A stretch of 64,000 nt of DNA from Mytilus galloprovincialis. Lineage: Eukaryota > Mollusca > Bivalvia > Mytilida > Mytilidae. A model generated the notes under the pieces. That model searched no databases. It saw only the letters and a program-made list of their open reading frames with translations, and was not told the DNA's origin. The stretch covers positions 64,593,121 through 64,657,120 of the forward strand of contig NC_134846.1 in NCBI RefSeq assembly GCF_965363235.1, given 5' to 3'. Both the position numbers and the translations under genes were made by a program. Below are positions 46,325-56,960 of the stretch, in pieces. Numbering within the stretch: position 1 is the stretch's first letter; every line of letters begins with the position of its first letter.

Positions 46325-46862
46325 TTGTATAGCGAGTATATAAATTGGGGGGGGGGGGGGAATTGGCTAAATCTAAGTAAAATGGATATTAATAGAAAAG
46401 TTAAAGAATTTCAATGGAAATGTATACACAGGATTATATATACAGAAAACATACTGCAAATAATGCATATGTCAAATGGAAAATATCACTTATGTGATGA
46501 AATCAATAATATTGAAACTCTTGAGCATTTATTTTATCAATGTAACAATGTTAAACCATTGATAGAAACGGTTGTTAGAAATTTACAACTGTGTAACTTT
46601 ATAAATGACGAGGTTCTCGTTAAAAAAGATATTTTATTTGGAATTTGTACAGAGAATTAGAATAATACCATTGTTAATGCAATAATACTTTATTTTAAAT
46701 TGGCTATTTGGAAAATACGTAATAAATGCAAATTCGATAAAATTGAACTGAATATGCAGTCTTACTATACAGGCTTGGCTAAATCTGCACACGAAAAACA
46801 TATTAAAACTACTCTTGTTACGCTTGTATATAAAGTTTATATGCAGAACGAAAATTAAACTC
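46325..46862 (+). pseudogene. Non-LTR retrotransposon (LINE) 3' fragment
   Basis: Frame reads KVKEFQWKCIHRIIYTENIL, HLCDEINNIETLEHLFYQC and, after a stop at 46658, NAIILYFKLAIWKIRNKCKF up to a second stop at 46858. The FQWK..HRI..T, C-x-E, ET..HLF..C series is typical of the zinc-binding region at the C-terminal end of L1/Tx1-type LINE reverse transcriptases. Only this end is present, as expected from 5' truncation during reverse transcription. It is in copy B only. A run of 14 G (46347-46360) lies just at its 5' end. Confidence 0.65.
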
Positions 46863-47529
46863 TTTATCGAAAAAATATAGGAAGATGTACTTAGTTCTAC
46901 TGTACTAAATGGGAGGTGTGTTCGATTCCATTCATAAAAATCTTATTGTATCTTGTGAATAAAGTAGTGAACAATATGTTTTTAAATAGAAGGAAAACCA
47001 ATCTTTTTATTGTTATCAATATTTGAATCTATGTCTGTGCATGTTAGGTACATTTGTAAATTACCACATATATCATGCTTCGTAATACATTAATACTCAC
47101 CAAATGTGCTTTATCCTTTTTTATAATCCATATGTATATTACAGAATAGTTTCAATTTTTGTTCAATCCATCAAGAATTTCAAATTCAAACTATAACTTA
47201 CTTTTCGCAATCAAATATATAGTCTTTCCAGTTTAACTTCAACACATGTTTGTTCAGTGCACCGGATATACGATAGTGATTTTATACAGTGATGCTTATC
47301 AGGTGAAAATCAATTGTATTGGTTATTCAAATATAATTACGTATGTAAAACTATTGTATAAACTCATTTGGGTTTTTCCCTGGTCAAGTGAGGCTATTTG
47401 AATATAGGGGTCCTTAAGTATGCGACCTGGACTAATTAGGTATTTATCTATCAGGAAATGATTGAATAAAATATTTGTTATCGTTAAAAAAAAATCTCTT
47501 TGGATTCAGCTTGTATGATGTAGATGCAA

Positions 47530-48225
47530 ACATACGCAAGTCAAATATTAATAATTATGTGGTATTGTACCATTACAAATACTCTTAAGGAGTATGTACC
47601 CATATGTTGATTCAATGCTAAACATTGAAATCTTATAGAAAATCCACAGCCTTTCCCCTTGTATTCTCATATTTGGCAATTCGTTGCTTGATAGATAGAG
47701 GATTATTGCATGCAGTGCTAGCAATGATTTCCTTAAAACAAGTTTTAAAATAGATTTAGATATTGGTTAAAACAAATATAAATATGGACCAATTCAAGTA
47801 CACCTTCTGGGATGCACTAGACTGTAGTGACTCAACACGAGGTTTTTTCGAATTCAAAGGTTGTTTAAAACTTTTTGTAAACAATAAACGCTAGAACATC
47901 ATAGAAAAACAAGAAAGTAATCTCTGTATTAAAGTCTGTGGATTTTCTACCAAAATCTTTGTTTTATTTTTACCAAATTGTCTTTTTCTACTAAATGCAA
48001 TTTAAATATAAATAACCATGCTTTGCACGAAGTTTCCCCTTGGTATTTGTACAAAATAGACCATCTCTATTATTCATTATCTTTGCCGTTTTGATACTAT
48101 TGCAGTTTGAGAATTTCGTAATTCACAGGCCACATTAGGGGTCATAAACCTTAACAAAAGGGAGGAGATTCGGATGTGTTATAATTATGATGTAGTCTAC
48201 CAGTATAACTACTCTTTCAAAAAAT
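47530..48225. repeat. Unexpanded minisatellite locus in copy B
   Basis: If the 562-bp insertion is removed, the sequence reads once through the unit: TATTGTACCATTACAAATAC, TCTTAACAAAAGGG, AGGAGATTCGGATGTG, TTATAATTATGATGTAGT, then the same right-hand flank as copy A (ACTACTCTTTCAAA). Left flank CTTTGGATTCA also matches (47509 and 19124). It therefore holds about one and a half units against about 53 in copy A. Confidence 0.8.
47589..48150. mobile_element. 562-bp insertion flanked by TTAA in the minisatellite seed
   Basis: Flanked by TTAA at 47585-47588 and 48151-48154; the site without the insertion (ACTCTTAACAAAAGG) is seen in every unit of the array in copy A. Ends are imperfectly inverted: GGAGTATGTACCC and, reversed, GGTTTATGACCCC. 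No open frame. TTAA duplication is the hallmark of piggyBac-type transposition, so this is a likely non-autonomous element of that kind. Confidence 0.75.
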
Positions 48226-48612
48226 AAAATCACAAAAATACTGAACTCCGAGGAAAATTCAAAAAGACAAGTCTCTAACCAAATGGTAAAATCAAAAGCT
48301 CAAACACATCACACGAATGGATAACAACTTTCATATTCCTGGCTTTGTACAGGCATTTTCTTATGTAATAAATGGTGGAATAAACTGGCTTTTATAGCTA
48401 GCTAAACATCGCACTTGTATGACAAAGGTGTGGTTAACTGTTTTTGGTACAACCATAAGTAGTTGCGTTTCAAATGATTAGGGATACTCAATTCAATTCT
48501 GGATGAATTTCATTTTTGCAAACAATAGTATATCATAAATATTGTGTTTTGATAAACCTGGGGTTTTATTATCAGGACGGCAGCTTTTTCTTTAGATTTT
48601 AATTATATGTTA
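48226..48612. other. Non-coding; end of segment B
   Basis: 48425-48480 (GTGTGGTTAACTGTTTTTGG) matches 22556-22590, which marks the end of the duplicated segment. 48226-48425 is an inserted repeat with GAACTCCGAGGAAAATTC and TTTGTACAGGCATTTTC words that also occur near 16690-16760 in reverse. Confidence 0.5.
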
Positions 48613-48990
48613 GGGTGCATTTCTTTCTAACACAAACGATACAAACGACTAAGCGCGCACACGCTTTGGTTATTTGTTTCTAACATACGTTTGCAAAGTT
48701 TACACAAACTTTGACAAACTATGTAAACGCTAAAGATGCGTCTATAGTTTGTCGTTCATCGTTTGTTAGTACAAACGCTACATTTGTTTCTAACTTGAAC
48801 TTGATTAAACGATATATTTTTTCTACGTTTGTAAAAATCGGTTTACCAACAACATGTGCATGCATAATTGAAAGTTCAAACAGTAAAGACTCATTAAACG
48901 TTGTATTTGTTTCTACTTTCGTAGCGTTTAGAAAACAACAACAAACGCCACACAACGTTTACAAAATTTTGACTAGAAAGAAATGCAGCC
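48613..48990. mobile_element. MITE-like element with 17-bp inverted ends
   Basis: The left end GGGTGCATTTCTTTCTA and the right end, reversed, GGCTGCATTTCTTTCTA agree at 16 of 17 bases. The 378-bp body is packed with CAAACG/CGTTTG words on both strands. Flanking trinucleotides are TTA and TAA. The GGG-type ends and a three-base target would suit the PIF/Harbinger group, but this is inference. The open frames inside (110 and 78 codons) have no domain and are repeat-derived. Confidence 0.65.
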
Positions 48991-49344
48991 TAAATTATAA
49001 AATAAACACACGGTGCGTTTGTGCCTTACATCAATTGATATAAGGTAGCCATTACCGCGATCCGTAACTTTAATAGTGCTAAATAAAGTAGATATAAAAT
49101 TGTATTTACCTTACGTTTTATGGACAAGTTATGCAGCATATGTACAATAAACATACCACAAATCAAATGCTAAGGCAGACTTCTTTGAGAACAAATACAT
49201 GATACAACAGACAAAGAATAATAAATTTCTTTGATTATTATTGACGTTCAAGTTAGTTGGTTTTTTTTTACTCGAATACGAATTTGAAGAGCATGAAATA
49301 TAAAAAAAAAAATTCAAATGTACCAAACAAAGCAAGGTCAATCT

Positions 49345-49600
49345 ATAAAGGCAACAGTAGTATACCGCTGTTTGAAAGTTATAAATCGATTGAGAGAAAA
49401 CAAATTCGGGTTACAAACTAAAACCGTATACCTTGGGCTGGAAAAATAAATTAGTGTTTTCAAATGATTGAACATTTTATAATCAGTCAAGAAAAATTAA
49501 CATATCAATCATATTTCATGTCAACATAAAAGTACTGACTACTGGGCTAGGGAAACCACTAGATACAAAACGTCCGCCTTAAACGACATGGGGGCGCCCC
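49345..49600 (+). repeat. R3 and R2 fragments
   Basis: 49345-49430 has GGCAACAGTAGTATACCGCT, ATAAATCGATTGAGAG and GGTTACAAACTAAAACCG (R3). 49500-49600 has the R2 words GTACTGACTACTGGGCTAGG and CAAAACGTCC. Confidence 0.55.
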
Positions 49601-49779
49601 GATGATGGTTGAATCGTATCAAATATAGAAGTTTAGTAATAAAAGCATAGCGTTTCGTATCATATCGTCTCATATCATTATTGGTGCTCAGAATAGTTGT
49701 AAAATCAATTCAAATTAAAGAACCTGAGTGAGCATTCACATTCCCCACGTCCCCACATTGTCACTGGACAAATGAAATA

Positions 49780-50175
49780 ACTGTAAGAAAAAAAAATGAA
49801 ACATAATTTCCTGTCAATATGCACACCTACATAATATGTCCTTTTTACCTACAAAGTTTCGTGAAATTCTGTTGTGTGGTTTTCAGAGCAGTTGCGATGA
49901 CAAACTGTTGCAGTAGTATATTGAAGTTCAAAGGGCCGTTACTCGTAGAAAAAACCTGAATCATCTGAATCATAATTTCCTGTCGATATGCACATCTACA
50001 TAGTATGTCCTTATTATCTACAAAGTTTTATGAAATTCTGTCGTGTGGTTTTAGAGGAGTTGCGATGACAAGAACAAAAGTGACGGACTGATAGACTGAT
50101 GGACGGACGGACAGACAGACGGGTCATAAAACATTATACCCTCTGCAACTTCGTTGCGTGGGGTATAATAAAAAG
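49780..50175 (+). repeat. Dispersed repeat with two internal units and a GGACGGAC end
   Basis: Two units of about 170 bases (from 49800 and 49970) each have ATAATTTCCTGTC, ATGCACA.CTACAT, TACAAAGTTT and TGAAATTCTGT.GTGTGG. The end is TGGACGGACGGACAGACAG then GCAACTTCGTTGCGTGGGG and a poly-A-like AATAAAAA. It shares its overall plan with the repeats at 31-34 kb and 56.6 kb. Confidence 0.7.
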
Positions 50176-50274
50176 ATGAAGAGCATAATTATCCGGAAAT
50201 TCAAAAAATGGGTGCTGAACTATATATTAAGACAATCTTAAATTATATTTAACAACGCCATAAAAGCGGGGGTT

Positions 50275-50560
50275 TGGCTAGACGGCAAAACGAGGTTCAA
50301 CCCACCATTTGTTTTTAATTTAAAATGTCCAGTACCAAGTCAAGAAAATGGCAGTTGTTATCTCATAGTTCGGTTCTGTGTGTGTTGCATTGTCGTTTTG
50401 GTGTTGTGTTGCACTTCAGTGATTCTTTTATTTCGTTGTTTTCCTCTTAAAGTTGATGTGTTTACCTCAATTTTAGTTTGTAACCCGGCTTTGTTTTCTC
50501 TCAATCGATTAATGACTTTCGAACAGCGGTATACTACTGTTGCCTTTATTTTGCATAATG
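50275..50560 (-). repeat. Dispersed repeat R3, minus strand
   Basis: Reverse of 9360-9760: GGCAACAGTAGTATACCGCT is at its right end, and TTGACTTGGTACTGGACATT at its left. Confidence 0.6.
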
Positions 50561-51709
50561 TAGAATTGTTTTTTATCAACGGTTTATTTACCGTTTATTT
50601 TTAATGAACATATCTCATATCACTGGGATGGTTAACAAAGCATGCACACACGATTTCAGTTTACAATTTCCAGGTCCCTTTTCAGTATTCTGTTCAAAAC
50701 AAACACAAAAAAACAAAAAAAAGTTTAGAAATGGACATAAAAACGAGTTTGTTGAATTATCATTATTGAAATATAAGTGCCAACTTTTGATGATATCGTA
50801 ATGTTGTGAATACCACAAACATTTAGAAGCACTCCTTTCGTCGTGGTATCTTTGCTGAATTTGTTCATCATCAATGTCCATAACAGCTTCGGTGATCTGA
50901 ATCTTTGTGGTTTCTAGGATATACTTTAAATGTCGTCTTTTTATTTATATATTATTCAACGTATTTTATTGGCCTGCTCTAATGAAGATGAGAAAAATAC
51001 CAAATCAAAGGGGAAACGTATTTCTCTTCTGTATGTTCTCTGTCAGTTATTATTTTGTTGCACAACATCGCCGTATTTTCCTTATTTTCTGTTACAACAA
51101 ATTGTCACATAATGCACGAGCGTTACGTTTCATTTCAAAAATGTAGTCTTAAGGCGTCCATCTGTGTCAATATCGATTCAGAAATGAAGCATACCTTATA
51201 GTAACGATAACATCCTTAACCTCAAGTTCGTGAGGATTTATTAGATGCAGGCACTCACAGAAAAATGAATAGAGTGACAGGACAACATCAATGTATTTCA
51301 CAGTTATATAAAAAAGTCTTTGTGATTATATCATCATCGAAGTGTTTGGATTTTTTAATACATGTTTTCTTTATTTTGTAAGCGAAAACGAAACTTTTAT
51401 ACCACAATCCACAAATCTTGTAGAAAAAAACCTCAATGAGTCGATGTAGGTTAACCATCTTTTTAACGGTGTGCAGAGTCGTTTTAATCGTTCTTGAAGA
51501 CGAAATAAATCTATATTTTGCGCAGCTTCGGGAGCCAGTACATAGTTTAAATTTTCAGTGTATTTTGTTCAGCTTATATAGAGATAACTAAAAGTTTATG
51601 TTAGTTACAGATGTCTTTTAATCGAAAATGTAGTCAGTTTGGATGTTGGTGAATAAGTGATTACCTTTTGCAGAACCGCAATATAACAATAACGTAAAAA
51701 AATAATGAT

Positions 51710-51930
51710 TTTTAAGCTATCTTTTCAGCCAGGACAAAAACAAATTCCTTGCCTAATTCTTTAAGCTTATGTTTGATACGCGAAATATCTTAAGGTTGCT
51801 GTTAAGAGTAAAATGTTCTTTAAAATTTTGTTTACGTAAATATACGTTCATTATGGAATTGAAAAGGAATCTTCTCGTTTTGTCCAATTAGAGAAGTTAG
51901 TACGAAGTGAGTCGTGGATGATGTTACGAC
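51710..51930 (-). pseudogene. Penelope-like element, N-terminal RT fragment
   Basis: On the minus strand the sequence aligns with 6545-6785: both share GTCGTAA.ATCATCCACGAC, AAAGAACATTTTACT, CGTATCAAACATAA and end in a frame with KHKLKELGKEFVFVLAEK, corresponding to the KKFVFVPADKA region. Several stops are present. It is a third copy of the same family, opposite in orientation. Confidence 0.65.
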
Positions 51931-53148
51931 ACTCACTCCAATTTATTATTTCCGGGGGACGATATTAAGGTCCTTCACTGATTTCAATTCTCTGTCACGA
52001 AGGATGTTAAGGTCTTCTGTTATAACATGGGAAATGGATAATGTATACTTTCTACTTTAGTACTATCCTTAATCATATTTTCATTAGAATATGGGAGATG
52101 AAAACACTCATGAAAATGTTTGATATTGATTATATCTGAAAATGAAATAAATTAACTTTGTAAGATACGAAAATCAAAGGTGTTGATATCATTATTAAAT
52201 TGTGAAGATTTTTTAGTAGAACTTTAGAATTTTTAGGAATCGATACCTGAATGACAAGGCTGTAAAATTTCAATATCAAATGATATTAACAAATTTCGAG
52301 GATTTTATTAAACTGATCAGTAAAAAAAAACATTTGATCTAAAATTCAGTATATACTGAGCGCAACTTCTTTGTTCAAACTTTCATACAGAATGTTCGTG
52401 TGTCAAATTTGATATAAAACACAATCATCAAAGATACTAGGCTAATAATTTAGTATGCTTGACGCGCGTCTGTCAACATAATAGTCATCAATGGTGTCTG
52501 GGGTTAAAGACATACGTGTTTTGATTGATTTTAACATTATTGTATGAATAGAACATTTTCAAAATATGACCGTCAATGATATTGTTATAATTTTTTATTA
52601 TTATTATTATTATCATTTTCATACATAATCAACATGAAACGTGTTGTTTTCTATTACTACAATATTATAACACTAAAAAATAAATGTATCTACCTTTCAA
52701 GGTAATTAATGATCGTATAAGTGATTAGTAAGTATTTGTTCTTGTACTACTTTTTGTTCAGGTGTAATGTACTAACGATAATTTGTCAATCAGTCTTCTT
52801 TACAACCAATATCATGCACAAAATAGTTAATTATGTACAAGTAATTGTATTTGTATTTAAAAAACGAATGTGTTTGACATTTTTGTTCTAATATCAATCA
52901 TTACTACACCTATTTGAGAGGTACGCTTGTATTTTGTGCACCTTTGAATGTTAAATGTGGTAAGATATTTTACTGTCTGATGGTATCTGTTTGGCTTTTT
53001 GACATTTTATAAGAAAGTAATCGATGTGTATTTTTTTTTTCAAAACTATGAATCATCTTTGAGAAACTTATAATATAATCAACGTATGGTCTGATAACAC
53101 AGGATGCAAAATTGCAGTTATTTCTAATTCTTTAATATTTTGTTGGAT
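51931..53148. other. Upstream region of the secreted-protein gene; no gene seen
   Basis: AT-rich, with a (TTA)n stretch near 52590-52610 and a short R2 piece (TACTAGG..GACGCGCGTCTG, 52430-52480). No clear TATA box close to the start codon. TTGCAG at 53112-53117 could be an acceptor for a 5' untranslated exon. Confidence 0.45.
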
Positions 53149-54981
53149 ATGTATATTACCGTAGTGCGTGCTCTGGTGTTTCTTCAACATTCTTTACTGC
53201 TGTATGGGGAATCTTTATTCCCCCTCGAAGTTGAAAATTACGTCATGGATAAATTCACAATCAACAGAGATTCTTCAACTGGATATGGATCGATAAATTT
53301 CAAAACAGGCGATTCTTTTAAAATATATTTTTGTCTCCGTGCTGAAACTAGTGTAAATTTGAATAACGTTAGATTTTCTAACGATGGAGGAAGCGATGCT
53401 ATTGAATTTGGGATAGATGGAATACGATTGGGTATTTTAACGTCACCAGACGACAGCAATTACGGTAAAGGATGGAATAATTTTCTTCAAAGTGGACCGA
53501 TTGGTCCATATTTAAATCTGTCGTCTGGAAGACATTTTATTTCAATAAGTGTAAATAAGACTGATTTTTATGGAGTCGAACTTGATCAACTTGAAATCAA
53601 AACATTAGATTCACACATTAGCGATGAAATATTCAAGTGTTCTCTTTTCTGTGACAAAGACATAACTTATTCGAATGGCCGGGCACGAGATGACATGTCT
53701 TCTGCTGTTTTAACGAGGAAAACATCACAGCCAGTATGTCCAAGCAATAACAATTTACTCTTGCCGATCTACCATGAAAATGTAAAAATGTTCCTTGTTA
53801 CTGTGATGCATCCAAAATACAGGTCCTTTGAAAATAATTTTCATGATGAACATGGACTTTGTGAAAGACACAATAAAACATTATGGGAATTTTCAAAAGT
53901 ACAGCTCGAGTCACATTATGATACCGTTCACTCTGAATTATATCCAAGTGCTACTATGGAACATGGTAGGTCTAATACGTCAAAATCTTTATATATGAAA
54001 ATAAAGTTTAAAAACTTGCATGTCGATGACACAGATACAAGACTTGTGCTGCAATTTCTACACGTTGTAGACATATTTCTTGTAACTTGCACGTATAAAG
54101 ATGAGGGATCATTGATTACACTTAAAAACGCATACTTTAGCTCAATAAAAACAAAACATGTTTGGCTAATACCAAAGAACAGTCTTTTAAAGGAAAGGGA
54201 GATTTTGTTACATATTCTAGCTGATCCGGCCCAAATGAGATCAATCACAGTAGATTTTATAAAGTTAGAGCACCATGCATCACTGTCAATTAATAGTGAA
54301 AATTTGTTTTCCAGCTATGATACAAAAATTGAAGTTTTCTATGATCAGTTTAACAAGGAACACTCTGTGCAAGATGCAATGTCTGTTAGAAATGTAGATA
54401 CGGATACCATATTCAATCATGTGTCTGAGATAGTAATTTCGCATCGACTTCCATGGGCTGACGTTTATAGTCCTATTGTGAAGTTGTCGAGAACAGGTGA
54501 AATGAACATATTACCAATTGCACCACATGGACTTACTGAAATTCCATTTGGTACATCAATTGTTTTTGGTCAAAATGATCCATCTAAAAACAATCTACCC
54601 TCCGCTCCGATATCAAGAATAGATATTACACCAGCAGCTTTACAATTATTCGTTACATTTAAGGATCATGGAACAACTAATATTTTGATCAAATCTACCT
54701 GGAAAGACACCAAAGCCATTTTTAAAGATATTGTTAATACAAGGAACCCTCTTAAATATCCGTTTGCAACAATAATGACCACGTGGAATTATGACGGCAA
54801 TGCTGACGTAGACCATGTCAGCAGTAACGGAGATACTGTTCATCATATAGTGAAAGGATGGGACAAGCTTTATGGTACAAGTTTTACATTTTTCAGACAA
54901 TGTTTATCGAGATACAATACACAAAGTCCTGACTTACGTCTTCAAATTATTAATGAAAAAGATTTATATTTGTTCATTTGA
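53149..54981 (+). CDS. Putative secreted protein, 610 residues, single exon, family unassigned
   Basis: The open frame extends two codons before the ATG at 53149, but those are TTG. The N-terminus (MYITVVRALVFLQHSLLLYG) is hydrophobic and looks like a signal peptide. Residues about 30-152 look like a beta-sandwich of carbohydrate-binding type: VRFSNDGGSDAIEFGIDG, TSPDDSNYGKGWNNF, SSGRHFISISVNKTDFYGVE. A middle region (about 200-410) holds Cys residues and NKT/NTS glycosylation sites, and a C-terminal region (about 435-600) has LPWADVYSPIVKLSR and KNNLPSAPISRIDITPAAL, which I do not recognise. There is no transmembrane helix at the end. The complete lack of introns in 1.8 kb and the long frame on one strand argue for a real gene. 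A role in the extracellular space, such as glycan recognition, is a guess from the first domain. Confidence 0.75.
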   Translation: MYITVVRALVFLQHSLLLYGESLFPLEVENYVMDKFTINRDSSTGYGSINFKTGDSFKIYFCLRAETSVNLNNVRFSNDGGSDAIEFGIDGIRLGILTSPDDSNYGKGWNNFLQSGPIGPYLNLSSGRHFISISVNKTDFYGVELDQLEIKTLDSHISDEIFKCSLFCDKDITYSNGRARDDMSSAVLTRKTSQPVCPSNNNLLLPIYHENVKMFLVTVMHPKYRSFENNFHDEHGLCERHNKTLWEFSKVQLESHYDTVHSELYPSATMEHGRSNTSKSLYMKIKFKNLHVDDTDTRLVLQFLHVVDIFLVTCTYKDEGSLITLKNAYFSSIKTKHVWLIPKNSLLKEREILLHILADPAQMRSITVDFIKLEHHASLSINSENLFSSYDTKIEVFYDQFNKEHSVQDAMSVRNVDTDTIFNHVSEIVISHRLPWADVYSPIVKLSRTGEMNILPIAPHGLTEIPFGTSIVFGQNDPSKNNLPSAPISRIDITPAALQLFVTFKDHGTTNILIKSTWKDTKAIFKDIVNTRNPLKYPFATIMTTWNYDGNADVDHVSSNGDTVHHIVKGWDKLYGTSFTFFRQCLSRYNTQSPDLRLQIINEKDLYLFI

Positions 54982-56290
54982 CATCAAATATACATTTAGA
55001 GGTCCCTATGTACATTGATATTGCTACTTTTTATCATATGAAATATTGGTGATTATTGGAAAAATTAAAGAAACCCTCCAATAACGAGAGCAGTAACTAC
55101 TAAAAAAGAAAGGACAGAAACAGCACGTAGTACGATACGACTAAACATTGCCAATTGTTTTTTTTTTCACATGATCATACACAGTTGGACGCATCACGAC
55201 GTATTTTACTAATTATTACTTTAAGAATAGAGTACTTATTTTTTACTCTTAATGACTGATTTTGTATACAATCATATTTAGTATTTGGTGTCCAAAAGAA
55301 TGAGTCTTCCTTTTGTCAGATGCAAGTCAAGTGACTTTTGAAACGTATTTAATGCATAACGGGAGACAACCCAATTTGAAACATTTTCCATTGCCTATTA
55401 CAAAAACGTCCGATATTACAGTAAACAATTTGTAAGTTATGTCGATGGATGAATAAATACAATCGTGTTAGTCATCCAGTGGCAAATATTACTTGAATAT
55501 AAATATGTGTACATGATAAAGAGGTATGAACCTGTTTCTCTTTCGAACGATGCGATGAGAAGGATTTTTAACATTATTGTTCACACGGCATCAATTCGCA
55601 GGATAAAAGAAACATGCATCCAACCTGGATTCATAATAATGACTTCGAGTTGATCAGTCTTTGATCTCCCTCATTAATGCTGTGTTCGTGGCGTAGAGGA
55701 AGTTGCCTTTATAACTTGTTTTCGAAAGACAATACGTACATAGCCCAATTAACATAATTTGGGTTCTGGTTAATGACGTCTTTCTAAAAAGCTGTCAAAA
55801 TTTTAGTTTGCGATTATCTTCTGACGTGTATAATGAGGTGTTTTCTTTATACATAAGCTAAAAACTATATTAAAGTACACTCAAGTATTTTTACGGAGCA
55901 TTGGTCAAATAACTATTATTTGGTGAATTAAACTTTTGCTCTCTCGCGGATGTAGCTGTATTTTAAATAATCATAATTTCAGATAGAGATTAAAGATATT
56001 TGGAACCAAAATTTTGTCTTAGAATATTGTAATTTAAACACGCAACAACATATATCATTTAAACATTCAAACACACGATTTTCCACCCGGTTTTATGGAC
56101 CGTACTTATTTCGTGTCGATGCCTTTAGTTTTTAATGTCTTTTTTTTTTGCTGTTGTTTGTATTTAACTTATGGGGTGCACAGGATTTAAGAGAGTAAAT
56201 TTGACCAGTTGTCAATTCAACTTGTTACCTCCGCTTTTTCGTGTTAATCGATTCATGAATTTCGAACAAAAAATTAAGATACAGTTTATG
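54982..56290. other. Non-coding downstream of the 610-residue gene
   Basis: The first possible polyadenylation words are AATTAAAG near 55063 and AATAAATAC near 55451. No domain-bearing frame seen; a 62-codon frame at 55465 has no family feature. Confidence 0.45.
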
Positions 56291-56294
56291 TAAA

Positions 56295-56395
56295 AAAAAA
56301 AGAAGAAGATGTGGTATGATTGCCAATGAGACAACTCTCAACAAGAGACCAAAATGACACAGAAATTAGGTCACTATAGCCTGCATGTGATGCAT
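56295..56395 (-). repeat. Dispersed repeat R1, end fragment
   Basis: Reverse of the R1 terminus: GATGTGGTATGATTGCCAAT, GAGACAACTCTCAACAAGAG, ACCAAAATGACACAGAAAT. Confidence 0.65.
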
Positions 56396-56639
56396 GATTG
56401 GAAAATCGGTCAATCTGAAAGAAGTTATCCAAGAACAATGCTAGAATAAAAAATCTGAAAATCTCGATCAAATAAATTTGAGATATGAAAGGAGAGTAAA
56501 AAAAAAACTAGCTATATGTATTCGTTTTAAACAGTTTCAGACAGAATAAATGTATTCTTGTCTTCAATCGTTTACAGTGTTGCGTTATTGGCACCGTCTA
56601 AGATCTGAATAAACACTTTCATAATCACTCGTATTACAT

Positions 56640-56960
56640 GTTTATGCCCCACCTACGATAGAAGAGGGGCATTATGTTTTCTTGTCTATGCGACCGTTTG
56701 TTCGTCCGTCCGTTCGTCCCGATTCAGGTTAAAGTTTTTGGTCAAGGTACTTTTTCATGACGTTGAAGTCCAATCAACTTGAAAGTTAGTACACTTTTCC
56801 CTATGATATGATCTTTCTAATTTTAATGAAAATTAGAATTTATACCCCAATTTCATGGTCCACTGAACATAGAAAATGATAGTGTGAGTGGGTCATCCGT
56901 GTACTTGGGACACATTCTTGTTATCAAGTAAAATAGCCTGTATATTCCGTGAGATATAAG
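56640..56960 (+). repeat. Dispersed repeat with GTCCGTCCGTTCGTCC start
   Basis: Begins TATGCCCCACCTACGATAG, AGAGGGGCATTATGTTTTC, then TTCGTCCGTCCGTTCGTCCC, AGGTTAAAGTTTTTGGTC and GTCCAATCAACTTGAAAGTT. I recognise this series as a very common bivalve repeat. The opening GCCCC / GGGGC words form a hairpin like those at 34350. Confidence 0.65.

Noticed and set aside
48711..49043. 110-codon frame
   Set aside because: Mostly inside the MITE at 48613-48990.
50800..51210. Third copy (C) of the segmental duplication
   Set aside because: Only about 60 bases (CATCTGTGTCAATATC, ATGAAGCA) match the middle block; too little for a collinear claim.
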